This document shows, piece after piece, positions 1 to 5,856 of a DNA stretch of 10,127 nt. The translations under genes and the position numbers were made by a program. The stretch is from assembly GCA_025935275.1 (NCBI GenBank), contig JAICVP010000059.1, positions 1-10,127 of the forward strand. The letters are read 5' to 3'. The notes under the pieces were generated by a model that ran no database searches, was not told the origin of the DNA, and saw only the letters and a list, made by a program, of their open reading frames with translations. This DNA comes from Thermoleophilia bacterium. GTDB taxonomy: Bacteria > Actinomycetota > Thermoleophilia > Gaiellales > Gaiellaceae. Position 1 is the first letter of the stretch. Each line of letters opens with the position of its first letter.

Positions 1-1
1 C

Positions 2-1045
2 GCCGAGCTCATCGTCGCCGCGTTGAACGTGAACGCGATGCTCTGGACGACGTCTCCCGCCGCGACCGAGGTGGAAGAGCTGGCGCTGGACTGGCTGGCG
101 CAGCTCCTCGGGCTCCCCGAAGGTCTGCACGGCCACATCGACGACACGGCCTCGACCGCGACCATCGTCGCGCTCGCGGCGGCGCGGGAGCTGCGGCCGA
201 GCGGGCACGTTCTCACCTCCGAGCACGCGAACTTCTCCGTCGAGAAGGCCGCGCGTCTCCTGGGTCTCGAGTGCCGCTTCGTCCCCGTGGACGAGGCTTA
301 CCGCATGCGCGTCGACGCGCTCGCGGAGCAGATCGAGGGCGCCGCCGCGGTTGTGCCGACGGCGGGCACGACGTCGACGACCTCCATCGACCCTGTGCGG
401 GAGATCGCTGCCCTCTGCGAGCAGGCCGGCGCCTGGCTTCACCTCGACGCGGCCTACGCGGGCTCGGCCGCCGTGTGCGAGGAGTTTCGCTGGACGCTCG
501 ACGGCGCGGAGCTCGCCGACTCGATCGTGATCAACCCGCACAAATGGCTCTTCACGCCGATGGACTGCTCCTGCTTCTGGACCCGCCGGCCCGACGTGGT
601 CTTCCGCACGTTCAGCGCGAGCCCCGAGTACATGCCGGAGCGTGAGGGGACGGTGACCGACCTGAAGGACTACGGACCGGCGCTCGGCCGCCGCTTCCGC
701 GGGCTCAAGCTCTGGGCGGTGTTGCGCTGCTACGGCCGCGACGGGCTACAGGCGCTCATCCGCGAGCACGTGCGCCTCGCGCAGCTCTTCGCGGGCTGGA
801 TCGAAGAGGAGCCGGGCTGGGAGATCGCCGCCCCGCATGCCCTCTCTGTCGTGTGTTTCCGGCGGGAGGGCTCGGACGAGGAGAACGCGGCCATCCTCGA
901 CCGCGTGAACCGAAGCGGCGAGGCGTTCCTCAGCCAGACGCGCCTCGACGGCCGACGCGTCCTCAGGCTCGCGGTCGGCAATGCCCGCACGACGGAGGAC
1001 GACCTGCGCCGCGCCTGGGCCGCGCTTCAGGAAGCGTCTAGATAG
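2..1045 (+). CDS. Group II PLP-dependent (aromatic-L-amino-acid type) decarboxylase, 5'-truncated by the window edge
   Basis: This is the last ~347 residues of a fold-type I, pyridoxal-phosphate decarboxylase of the aromatic amino acid decarboxylase family, which releases CO2 from an amino acid to give an amine in the cytoplasm. The reading frame is open to the first base. A TTG at 23 is an internal Leu, because the family-like residues [11 protein letters not shown] run straight through it, so the true start lies upstream and roughly 120-140 residues are missing. Visible hallmarks are the DTASTAT segment, HLDAAYAGS (the PLP-contacting Asp/Ala region) and NPHKW, whose Lys (codon 542-544) should form the Schiff base. 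[11 protein letters not shown] and the C-terminal [14 protein letters not shown] also fit the family. The substrate (Trp, Phe, Tyr, DOPA or another) cannot be read from the sequence. The gene converges on the zinc-peptidase gene and overlaps its 3' end by 8 bp. Confidence 0.93.
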   Translation, partial: AELIVAALNVNAMLWTTSPAATEVEELALDWLAQLLGLPEGLHGHIDDTASTATIVALAAARELRPSGHVLTSEHANFSVEKAARLLGLECRFVPVDEAYRMRVDALAEQIEGAAAVVPTAGTTSTTSIDPVREIAALCEQAGAWLHLDAAYAGSAAVCEEFRWTLDGAELADSIVINPHKWLFTPMDCSCFWTRRPDVVFRTFSASPEYMPEREGTVTDLKDYGPALGRRFRGLKLWAVLRCYGRDGLQALIREHVRLAQLFAGWIEEEPGWEIAAPHALSVVCFRREGSDEENAAILDRVNRSGEAFLSQTRLDGRRVLRLAVGNARTTEDDLRRAWAALQEASR

Positions 1046-1928
1046 AGCCGGTGAAGGTGTCGCACTCGGCCGGCTTGCCCGTCTCGTAGCCGCGCGAGAA
1101 CCAACGGCGGCGCTGCTCGGACGTCCCGTGCGTGAACGTCTCGGGATTCACCTGGCCCTGCGTCTTCTCCTGGATGCGGTCGTCGCCGATCGCGGCCGCG
1201 GCGTCGAGTCCGCTGTTGATGTCCGCCTGGTTCAGGCCGACGATCAGGCCGGTCTCGGTCGCGTGTGCGGCCCACACGCCCGCGTAGCAGTCCGCCTGGA
1301 GCTCCGAGCGCACCGCGCGGCTCTCCGGCCCTTGCGTGTCGTTCCCGATCCGGTTGAGCACACCGAGCATGTCCTGAACGTGGTGCCCGTACTCGTGCGC
1401 GATGACGTAGGCCTCGACGAACGGCGTGTCCTCCGCGCCGAACTGCGAGAGCTCGTCGAAGAAGCCGAGGTCGATGTAGACGAGCTTGTCCGCCGGGCAG
1501 TAGAACGGCCCGACAGCCGACGTGGCGTTGCCGCAGCCGGTGCCGACCTGGTCCGTGAAGAAGACCGTGTCGACGTACTGGTACTTCTCGCCGCTCGCGG
1601 TGAAGACGCCGTCCCAGAACTTCTGCACGCTGTTGACGACGGCGACGATGCGGCAGTCCTCGCGCTGGTTCGCGTCCTCGCCGGTCTTGCACTCCTGTGA
1701 CACCTGCGAGGGGCTCGAGTCCTCGCCGACGCGCTGGTTGTCGAGGGGGCCGAGCTGGCCGGGCAGGCTTGCGCCGCCTCCCGAAAGCGCGGACACGAGC
1801 AGGTAGATGACGAGGACGACGATGCCGATCCCGCCGCCGCCCATGGCGAGCCCGCCGCCGCCCAGGCTTCGCCCGCGGGCGTCCGTGACCTGGCCCGGAT
1901 CGAGCTTTGCTCCCTTACGAAAGCGCAC
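1038..1928 (-). CDS. ypfJ: Membrane-anchored neutral zinc metallopeptidase, YpfJ family
   Basis: This 296-residue protein matches the YpfJ-type putative neutral zinc metallopeptidase family in length and layout. A short charged N-terminus ([10 protein letters not shown]) and a Gly-rich stretch precede one membrane segment at about residues 32-48, so the catalytic domain should face outside. The zinc site is HEYGH at 178-182 (two His ligands, catalytic Glu179). A downstream SELQADC has Glu209 as the probable third ligand. Pairs of Cys ([14 protein letters not shown] and TGCGN...YCP) suggest disulfides, fitting an exported domain. Physiological substrates of the family are not known. The GTG start is supported by the conserved-looking KLDPGQV N-terminus and by an AATACT -10-like element ending 7 nt before it, as in the neighbouring genes. 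The gene lies 37 bp after otsB on the same strand, so read-through from otsB is possible. Its 3' end overlaps the convergent decarboxylase gene. Confidence 0.93.
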   Translation of the reverse strand: MRFRKGAKLDPGQVTDARGRSLGGGGLAMGGGGIGIVVLVIYLLVSALSGGGASLPGQLGPLDNQRVGEDSSPSQVSQECKTGEDANQREDCRIVAVVNSVQKFWDGVFTASGEKYQYVDTVFFTDQVGTGCGNATSAVGPFYCPADKLVYIDLGFFDELSQFGAEDTPFVEAYVIAHEYGHHVQDMLGVLNRIGNDTQGPESRAVRSELQADCYAGVWAAHATETGLIVGLNQADINSGLDAAAAIGDDRIQEKTQGQVNPETFTHGTSEQRRRWFSRGYETGKPAECDTFTGSI

Positions 1929-1934
1929 GAGGCG

Positions 1935-1962
1935 AGTATTACCGGGCCCCGTACCGCGGCAA
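1935..1962 (-). promoter_or_regulatory. Putative leaderless promoter of the zinc-peptidase gene
   Basis: On the minus strand, AATACT (1940-1935) ends 7 nt before the GTG at 1928, and TTGCCG (1962-1957) lies 16 bp upstream of it as a possible -35. The hexamer lacks the T at -12 but keeps the key A at -11 and T at -7. There is no Shine-Dalgarno sequence before the GTG, so translation from a 5'-terminal GTG is likely. This is inferred from spacing and from similarity to the other promoters in the window. Confidence 0.45.
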
Positions 1963-1965
1963 ACG

Positions 1966-2676
1966 CTAGAGCGTGCGCAGGAGGCGCCCGAGCTCGTCCG
2001 GACCGGCGACGATCACGTCCGCTCCCGCGGCGAGCGCCGCCGGTCCTTCTTCGGATTCCACGGCGATGCGGACCGCGTGGTCGAGGCCCGCGCCGACGAG
2101 CCCTGCGAATGCGTCGAGGTCGGTCGTGTCGTCCCCCGCGTAGAGGCCGAGCCGAGCCGGAACCGCCGCGAGGAGCGCCCGAACGGCAGTTCCCTTGTCG
2201 GCGGCGACGGCCGGCCGGATCTCCAGTACCTTGCGGCCCCACCGGGGATCGAGCCCTTCCGCACGGGCGCGCTCGGCGATCTCCTCCAGCTCGGACCGAG
2301 CCTGTTTCTCGTCCTTCGCGCCCCGGTAGTGGTAGGAGAGCGAGAGCCCCTTGTCCTCGACAGGCAAAGCGACCGAATCCCTGAATTCCGAGATCTGAAC
2401 GGCGAGGTCCGCGGCGCGCTCGTCGAGCTCGAGGCCGTGGTTTCCGACGTAGCGGATGCCGTCCACGCCCACGAGCCTCGCCGCCTCATCCCCCGCGCGC
2501 CCGCTGATGCAGGCGACGAGCAGGTAGGAGCCGGCCAGGCGCTCGAGCTCGGCACGGGTTTCGTCCGGGACGCGGGCCAGCTCCGGACGCGGTGCGATCG
2601 GCGCGAGCGTGCCGTCCACGTCGAAGAGGAGCGCGGCCTCTGCGGGCGCCTCGCGGAAGGGGGCGAACAGATCCAT
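1966..2676 (-). CDS. otsB: Trehalose-6-phosphate phosphatase (HAD superfamily)
   Basis: This 236-residue HAD phosphatase should remove phosphate from trehalose-6-phosphate, the second step of the OtsA/OtsB trehalose pathway, in the cytosol. All HAD motifs are present: motif I DVDGT with nucleophile Asp19 and acid/base Asp21; motif II Ser58 in ISGR; motif III Lys161 in the DKGTAV segment; motif IV GDDTTD at 181-186. GNHGLEL and the [10 protein letters not shown] region are typical of the trehalose-phosphatase branch. The length is normal for a stand-alone OtsB. No otsA lies in the window, so the synthase must be elsewhere or the substrate may differ. The ATG at 2676 is chosen because TATCCT ends exactly 7 nt upstream, as expected for a leaderless message. 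The gene is divergent from the TSUP pair, with only 17 bp between start codons, and is followed by the zinc-peptidase gene after 37 bp. Confidence 0.92.
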   Translation of the reverse strand: MDLFAPFREAPAEAALLFDVDGTLAPIAPRPELARVPDETRAELERLAGSYLLVACISGRAGDEAARLVGVDGIRYVGNHGLELDERAADLAVQISEFRDSVALPVEDKGLSLSYHYRGAKDEKQARSELEEIAERARAEGLDPRWGRKVLEIRPAVAADKGTAVRALLAAVPARLGLYAGDDTTDLDAFAGLVGAGLDHAVRIAVESEEGPAALAAGADVIVAGPDELGRLLRTL

Positions 2677-2681
2677 CGCAC

Positions 2682-2688
2682 TAGGATA
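2682..2688. promoter_or_regulatory. Shared bidirectional -10 element for otsB (-) and the TSUP pair (+)
   Basis: The 7-bp sequence TAGGATA reads as TAGGAT on the plus strand (2682-2687) and as TATCCT on the minus strand (2688-2683). Each is a TANNNT -10 hexamer ending 7 nt before a start codon: GTG at 2694 (+) and ATG at 2676 (-). Both transcripts would therefore begin at the start codon, with the two predicted start sites 18 bp apart. A clear -35 is not visible for the plus direction. For the minus direction there is only a weak CGGACA (2710-2705). The two directions should compete for the same melted region. Confidence 0.6.
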
Positions 2689-2693
2689 CGAGC

Positions 2694-3062
2694 GTGAGCT
2701 GGAGTGTCCGCCCGGTCGTCGCGCTACCTGCGATCGGGCTCTCGGCCGGGTTCTTCAGCGCCCTCTTCGGCGTCGGCGGCGGGATCGTCGTCGTGCCGCT
2801 CCTCATCCTGCTGCTCGGCTATTCCACGCGCTGGGCCACGGGCACGTCGCTCGCGGCGATCGGGATCACGTCGCTCTTCGGGATGGCCGCCTACGGCCTG
2901 CTCGGCGAGGTGAGCTGGTCCGACGCGGCGCTGGTCGGCTTCCCCGCCATGCTCGGCACCTTGCTCGGAACGTGGGCGCAGCAACGGGTGCCGACGCGCA
3001 CCCTCACCATCCTCTTCAGCGTCCTGCTCGTCGCCGTCGCGGCGCGGCTCTTCGTCGGATGA
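2694..3062 (+). CDS. TauE/SafE (TSUP) family permease, N-terminal-type half protein
   Basis: This is a 122-residue integral membrane protein of the TSUP (TauE/SafE, formerly DUF81) family, whose members move small sulfur- or carbon-containing organic anions such as sulfite or sulfoacetate. It is about half the family's usual ~250 residues and carries a single copy of the family repeat: a first helix ending in the signature FGVGGG (25-30), VPLLILLLG, then TSLAAI at 51-56. Hydrophobic segments lie at about 7-25, 30-43, 48-70, 78-95 and 103-121. Charged loops are R46, E72/D77 and R98/R102. The GTG start is set by the -10 TAGGAT ending 7 nt upstream; no Shine-Dalgarno site is present. The stop overlaps the ATG of the next gene (ATGA), so the halves are very probably translated together and form a heterodimer. 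Substrate unknown. Confidence 0.9.
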   Translation: MSWSVRPVVALPAIGLSAGFFSALFGVGGGIVVVPLLILLLGYSTRWATGTSLAAIGITSLFGMAAYGLLGEVSWSDAALVGFPAMLGTLLGTWAQQRVPTRTLTILFSVLLVAVAARLFVG

Positions 3063-3211
3063 CGGTCGTCTACGCCCTCGTCCTCGGATTCACCGCCGGG
3101 ATCCTCTCGGGGATGTTCGGCGTGGGCGGCGGGGTCCTGTTCGTGCCCACGCTCTCGCTCGTGGTCGGGCTCTCGCACCTTTCTGCGGAGGCGACCTCGC
3201 TCGCGGCGATC
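2847..3211 (+). repeat. Diverged internal duplication across the two TSUP half-genes
   Basis: A 15-bp exact repeat (2847-2861 and 3197-3211) encodes SLAAI in the same frame of both half-genes. The codons for FGVGGG (2766-2783 and 3116-3133) differ at one base. Both pairs are exactly 350 bp apart, so the genes align without gaps over this region. Strong protein-level constraint could also keep these codons alike, so this is not proof of a recent duplication. Confidence 0.55.
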
Positions 3212-3421
3212 ATCCCGGTCGTCGCGGTGGGGGCGTGGCAGCAGAACCGCTACGGCAACGTGCGCTGGCGGCCGGCCCTGGTCATCGGGATCGCCTCTGC
3301 CGGCGGAGTCGCGGGCGGGGTCGGACTGGCCACCTGGCTCAGCGAAGGCGTCCTCGAGCGGCTCTTCGCCTGCCTGCTCCTCGTGGTCGCCGTGCGGCTT
3401 GCGTGGACAGCGCGCCGCTAG
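3059..3421 (+). CDS. TauE/SafE (TSUP) family permease, C-terminal-type half protein
   Basis: This 120-residue membrane protein starts at the ATG of an ATGA overlap with the preceding half-permease. It aligns with that protein without gaps at a constant offset of 5 residues: FGVGGG at 20-25 and TSLAAI at 46-51. The DNA keeps traces of the duplication, with a 15-bp identity at 2847-2861 and 3197-3211 and 17 of 18 bases shared over the FGVGGG codons. Hydrophobic segments match the first half, but loop charges are reversed (E44, then R64/R69/R71, then E96/E100, and a basic ARR end), suggesting insertion in the opposite orientation. A longer reading frame back to 2609 exists but crosses otsB and the promoter, so it is not used. 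With no Shine-Dalgarno visible, translational coupling is the likely way it is started. Confidence 0.88.
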   Translation: MTVVYALVLGFTAGILSGMFGVGGGVLFVPTLSLVVGLSHLSAEATSLAAIIPVVAVGAWQQNRYGNVRWRPALVIGIASAGGVAGGVGLATWLSEGVLERLFACLLLVVAVRLAWTARR

Positions 3422-3434
3422 GTCGGCCTAAACT
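3404..3434 (+). promoter_or_regulatory. Putative leaderless promoter of the small acidic protein gene
   Basis: TAAACT (3429-3434) ends 7 nt before the ATG at 3441, and TGGACA (3404-3409) lies 19 bp upstream as a -35-like hexamer inside the end of the TSUP gene. No Shine-Dalgarno sequence is present. The gene can thus be transcribed independently of the TSUP pair, although its start is only 19 nt after their last stop. Confidence 0.55.
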
Positions 3435-3440
3435 TCGAGC

Positions 3441-3827
3441 ATGGCCGAGGAGGATTTCTGGCTTCCTCTCGTGGACGAGCCGATCGGAGAGCTCGTCGCG
3501 CGCCTGCAAGCCGAGGACCCCGAGATCACGGCGCTCGTCGATTCGCCGCGCCGCCAGCTTGCCTTTCGCACGTTCGCCTACGTGCGCGCCGGAGTACTGC
3601 TCGGCTCGCTCCTGGTCGATCACGACGTCACGAACGAGGGCTCGCGCACCTGGATCGACGAGCTACTCTCGGATCCCGCGCACCGTAAGGCCGTCGAGGA
3701 CGAGATCCGTGCCGTCGCGCATGACGTGGCCGCCGACCCCGGCCTCGCCGACGACACGCCGCTCGGCCCGGACGAAGCCGCGCGCGAGCGCTTCCGCGCC
3801 TTCGCCCGCGGTTTGGACTCGGCCTAG
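3441..3827 (+). CDS. Small acidic protein of unknown function
   Basis: I do not recognise this 128-residue protein. It is strongly acidic, has no signal peptide, membrane segment, Cys residue or known metal motif, and reads as a mostly helical soluble cytoplasmic protein. Visible features are the aromatic-rich start EEDFWLPLVDEP, a central VRAGVLLGSLLVDHDV hydrophobic core around residues 48-65, and a charged C-terminal half (EDEIRAVAHDVAADPG). It is likely to be real because a TAAACT -10 hexamer sits at the standard leaderless distance from its ATG, its codon use matches the neighbours, and it ends cleanly with a 4-bp convergent overlap with acs. It may be co-transcribed with the TSUP pair 19 nt upstream, but its own promoter argues against a strict functional link. 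Confidence 0.75.
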   Translation: MAEEDFWLPLVDEPIGELVARLQAEDPEITALVDSPRRQLAFRTFAYVRAGVLLGSLLVDHDVTNEGSRTWIDELLSDPAHRKAVEDEIRAVAHDVAADPGLADDTPLGPDEAARERFRAFARGLDSA

Positions 3828-5800
3828 CCGGCTCTTCCCAGCGCCACGTCGGCCTTCTGCTTCAGGTCGTCCACGACGGCCGCGTCGCGGAGTGTGGTCG
3901 TGTCCCCGAGCTCGTGGCCTTCGGCGATGTCCTTGAGCAGCCGGCGCATGATCTTTCCCGAGCGCGTCTTCGGGAGGTCGTCGCCGAAGAGCACGGCGGC
4001 CGGCCGGGCGATCTTCCCGATCTTCGCCGCGACGAACTGCCGCAGCTCCTCTGCAAGCTCGTCCGAGGGCTCGTAGCCCCCCTTGAGGAGGACGAAGCAG
4101 ACGATGCGCTGTCCGCGCTCGGGGTCGGCAGCACCGGTGGCCGCGGCCTCCGCGACGGCCTCGTGCTCCACGAGGGTGGACTCGATCTCGGTCGTCGAGA
4201 GTCGATGGCCGGCGACGTTGATGACGTCGTCGATCCGCCCCATCAGCCAGTAGTAGCCGTCGGAGTCCTGCTTCGCGCCGTCGCCGGTGAAGTACGTCTC
4301 GGGCCCGTACTTCGAGAAGTAGTTGGAGACGTAGCGCTCGTCGTCTTCCCAGAGTGTCCGGAACATGCCAGGCCACGGGTGCTTCACGGTGAGGAACCCG
4401 CCCTGGCCCTGCGGGACCGGATTGCCCTGCTCGTCCAGGATCGCGGGCTTGATCCCCGGGAACGGCACCGTGGCCGAGCCGGGCTTGAGCGTCGTCAGCC
4501 CGGGGAGCGGAGTGATGAGGATCCCGCCGGTCTCCGTCTGCCACCACGTGTCGACGACCGGGCAGCGCTCGCCCCCGATCACCTTCCAGTACCAGACCCA
4601 CGCCTCCGGGTTGATGGGCTCGCCGACGGTTCCCAGCAGGCGCAGGGACGAAAGGTCGTGGCGCGCGGGATAGTCCTCGCCCATCTTCACGAACGAGCGG
4701 ATCAGCGTCGGCGCCGTGTAGTACGAGTTGACCTGGTAGCGCTCGACGATCTCCCAGTGGCGGTCCCAGTCGGGGTAGGCGGGGTCGCCCTCGTAGAGCA
4801 CGCTCGTCGTCCCGTTGCAGAGCGGCCCGTAGACGATGTAGCTGTGGCCGGTGACCCAGCCGACGTCGGCCGCGCACCACCAGATCGTGTCGTCGTGGAT
4901 GTCGAAGATCCACTTGTGCGTGACGGCGGCGTGCAGCAGGTAGCCCGCGCTCGTGTGCTGGACGCCCTTCGGCTTCGCCGTCGTCCCGGAGGTATGGAGA
5001 AGGTAGAGCGTGTCTTCGGCGCCCATGCGCTCGGGCTCGCACTCGTCCGGCTCGCCCGCCACGGCGTCGTGCCACCAGACGTCGCGGTCGTCGTTCCAGG
5101 GAACCTCGTCCCCGGTGCGCCGGAAGACGACGAGCCGCTCGACGGTGGGCGCCGCGTCGGCGGCCGCGTCGGCGTTCACCTTCAGAGGAACCTTGCCGCC
5201 CTTGCGCCAGCCCTCGTCCTGCGTGATGAGGAGCCTGGCGCCGGAGTCCCGGAGCCGCTCGGCCAGCGATTCCGAGGAGAAGCCGCCGAAGACCACCACG
5301 TGGGGCGCGCCGATGCGAGCGCACGCGAGCATGGCGATGGGGAGCTCGGGGACCATGCCCATGTAGATGCCGACCCGGTCGCCCTTCGAGACCCCGAGCG
5401 TTCGGAGTGCGTTCGCCAGGCGCGAGACCTCGCGCAGCATCTCTCCGTACGTGAGGTCGGCGCTCTCGCTCTCGGGCTCCCCCACCCAGTGGTAGGCGAC
5501 GCGGTCTCCCCGCCCGGCCTCGACGTGGCGGTCGAGGCAGTTCGCGGCGACGTTCAGCTCCCCGTCGGCGAACCAGGTGCAGTGGGGCGGATCCCACTCG
5601 AGACCCTTGGTCGGCTCCGTCAGCCAGTCGAGAAACTCGTCCGCGAGCCCGCGCCAGAATCCTTCGGGATCCTCCTCGGCGCGGCGGTAGACGGAGTCGT
5701 CCGCGACGATCGCCCGGGAGGCGAACTCGTCGGGCGGCGGGAAGGTGCGCTGCTCGTCGAGCAGAGCCTCGATGGCGGCTTCTGTGCTCTCGGTCCCCAT
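3824..5800 (-). CDS. acs: Acetyl-CoA synthetase (AMP-forming)
   Basis: This full-length 658-residue enzyme of the ANL adenylate-forming superfamily converts acetate, ATP and CoA to acetyl-CoA, AMP and PPi in the cytosol. The P-loop-like motif is TSGTTAKPKG at 270-279. WWQTETGG at 419-426 contains the Trp pair whose second member limits the acyl pocket in characterised Acs enzymes, favouring acetate over longer acids. YFTGDGAKQDSDGYYWLMGRIDDVINVAGHRLS carries the adenylate-binding Asp/Arg and hinge, and PKTRSGKIMRR has the catalytic Lys616, the residue acetylated for control in this family. The ATG at 5800 is preferred because TATTCT ends 7 nt upstream. The first motif reads SGTTAKPKG rather than the common SGSTGKPKG, a mild variant. 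The gene stands alone: divergent from the M23 peptidase gene by 56 bp and overlapping the small acidic gene by 4 bp at the 3' end. Confidence 0.97.
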   Translation of the reverse strand: MGTESTEAAIEALLDEQRTFPPPDEFASRAIVADDSVYRRAEEDPEGFWRGLADEFLDWLTEPTKGLEWDPPHCTWFADGELNVAANCLDRHVEAGRGDRVAYHWVGEPESESADLTYGEMLREVSRLANALRTLGVSKGDRVGIYMGMVPELPIAMLACARIGAPHVVVFGGFSSESLAERLRDSGARLLITQDEGWRKGGKVPLKVNADAAADAAPTVERLVVFRRTGDEVPWNDDRDVWWHDAVAGEPDECEPERMGAEDTLYLLHTSGTTAKPKGVQHTSAGYLLHAAVTHKWIFDIHDDTIWWCAADVGWVTGHSYIVYGPLCNGTTSVLYEGDPAYPDWDRHWEIVERYQVNSYYTAPTLIRSFVKMGEDYPARHDLSSLRLLGTVGEPINPEAWVWYWKVIGGERCPVVDTWWQTETGGILITPLPGLTTLKPGSATVPFPGIKPAILDEQGNPVPQGQGGFLTVKHPWPGMFRTLWEDDERYVSNYFSKYGPETYFTGDGAKQDSDGYYWLMGRIDDVINVAGHRLSTTEIESTLVEHEAVAEAAATGAADPERGQRIVCFVLLKGGYEPSDELAEELRQFVAAKIGKIARPAAVLFGDDLPKTRSGKIMRRLLKDIAEGHELGDTTTLRDAAVVDDLKQKADVALGRAG

Positions 5801-5806
5801 GGCCGC

Positions 5807-5812
5807 AGAATA
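5807..5812 (-). promoter_or_regulatory. Putative leaderless -10 element of acs
   Basis: TATTCT on the minus strand (5812-5807) ends 7 nt before the acs ATG at 5800. It is close to the TATAAT consensus and no Shine-Dalgarno site precedes the ATG, so the message probably begins at or next to the start codon. No convincing -35 is visible. Confidence 0.55.
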
Positions 5813-5843
5813 TGACCGATAGCAAGCGAGCCGCGGACAGCGC

Positions 5844-5849
5844 TAACCT
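5844..5849 (+). promoter_or_regulatory. Putative leaderless -10 element of the M23 peptidase gene
   Basis: TAACCT ends 8 nt before the GTG at 5857, so transcription should start on the GTG or one base before it. No Shine-Dalgarno sequence and no clear -35 are present. The element is 31 bp from the opposed acs -10, so these two divergent promoters do not share bases, unlike the otsB/TSUP pair. Confidence 0.5.
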
Positions 5850-5856
5850 CTGAGCC

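Noticed and set aside
23..25. TTG at 23 as the start of the decarboxylase
   Set aside because: Family-like sequence continues upstream to the first base, and the protein would lack its N-terminal ~120 residues or more.
1023..1036. Inverted repeat CGCTTC-AG-GAAGCG at the end of the decarboxylase gene as a terminator
   Set aside because: The stem is only five or six pairs with an impossibly short loop unless opened, there is no T-tract, and it lies inside coding sequence.
1941..1954. GC-rich near-palindrome around GGGCCC between otsB and the zinc peptidase as a terminator or operator
   Set aside because: The arms do not pair well beyond the GGGCCC core, and no T-tract follows; chance is likely in DNA of this composition.
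1807..2697. 296-residue plus-strand frame opposite otsB
   Set aside because: Low-complexity Arg/Glu-rich translation with no domain. It would cross the divergent promoter and the otsB start, and the otsB frame has complete HAD motifs.
2694..3421. TSUP pair as a frameshifted single pseudogene
   Set aside because: Both halves are complete with intact motifs, the junction is a clean ATGA overlap at a natural domain boundary, and the first half has its own promoter. A sequencing error cannot be fully excluded, but the split looks functional.
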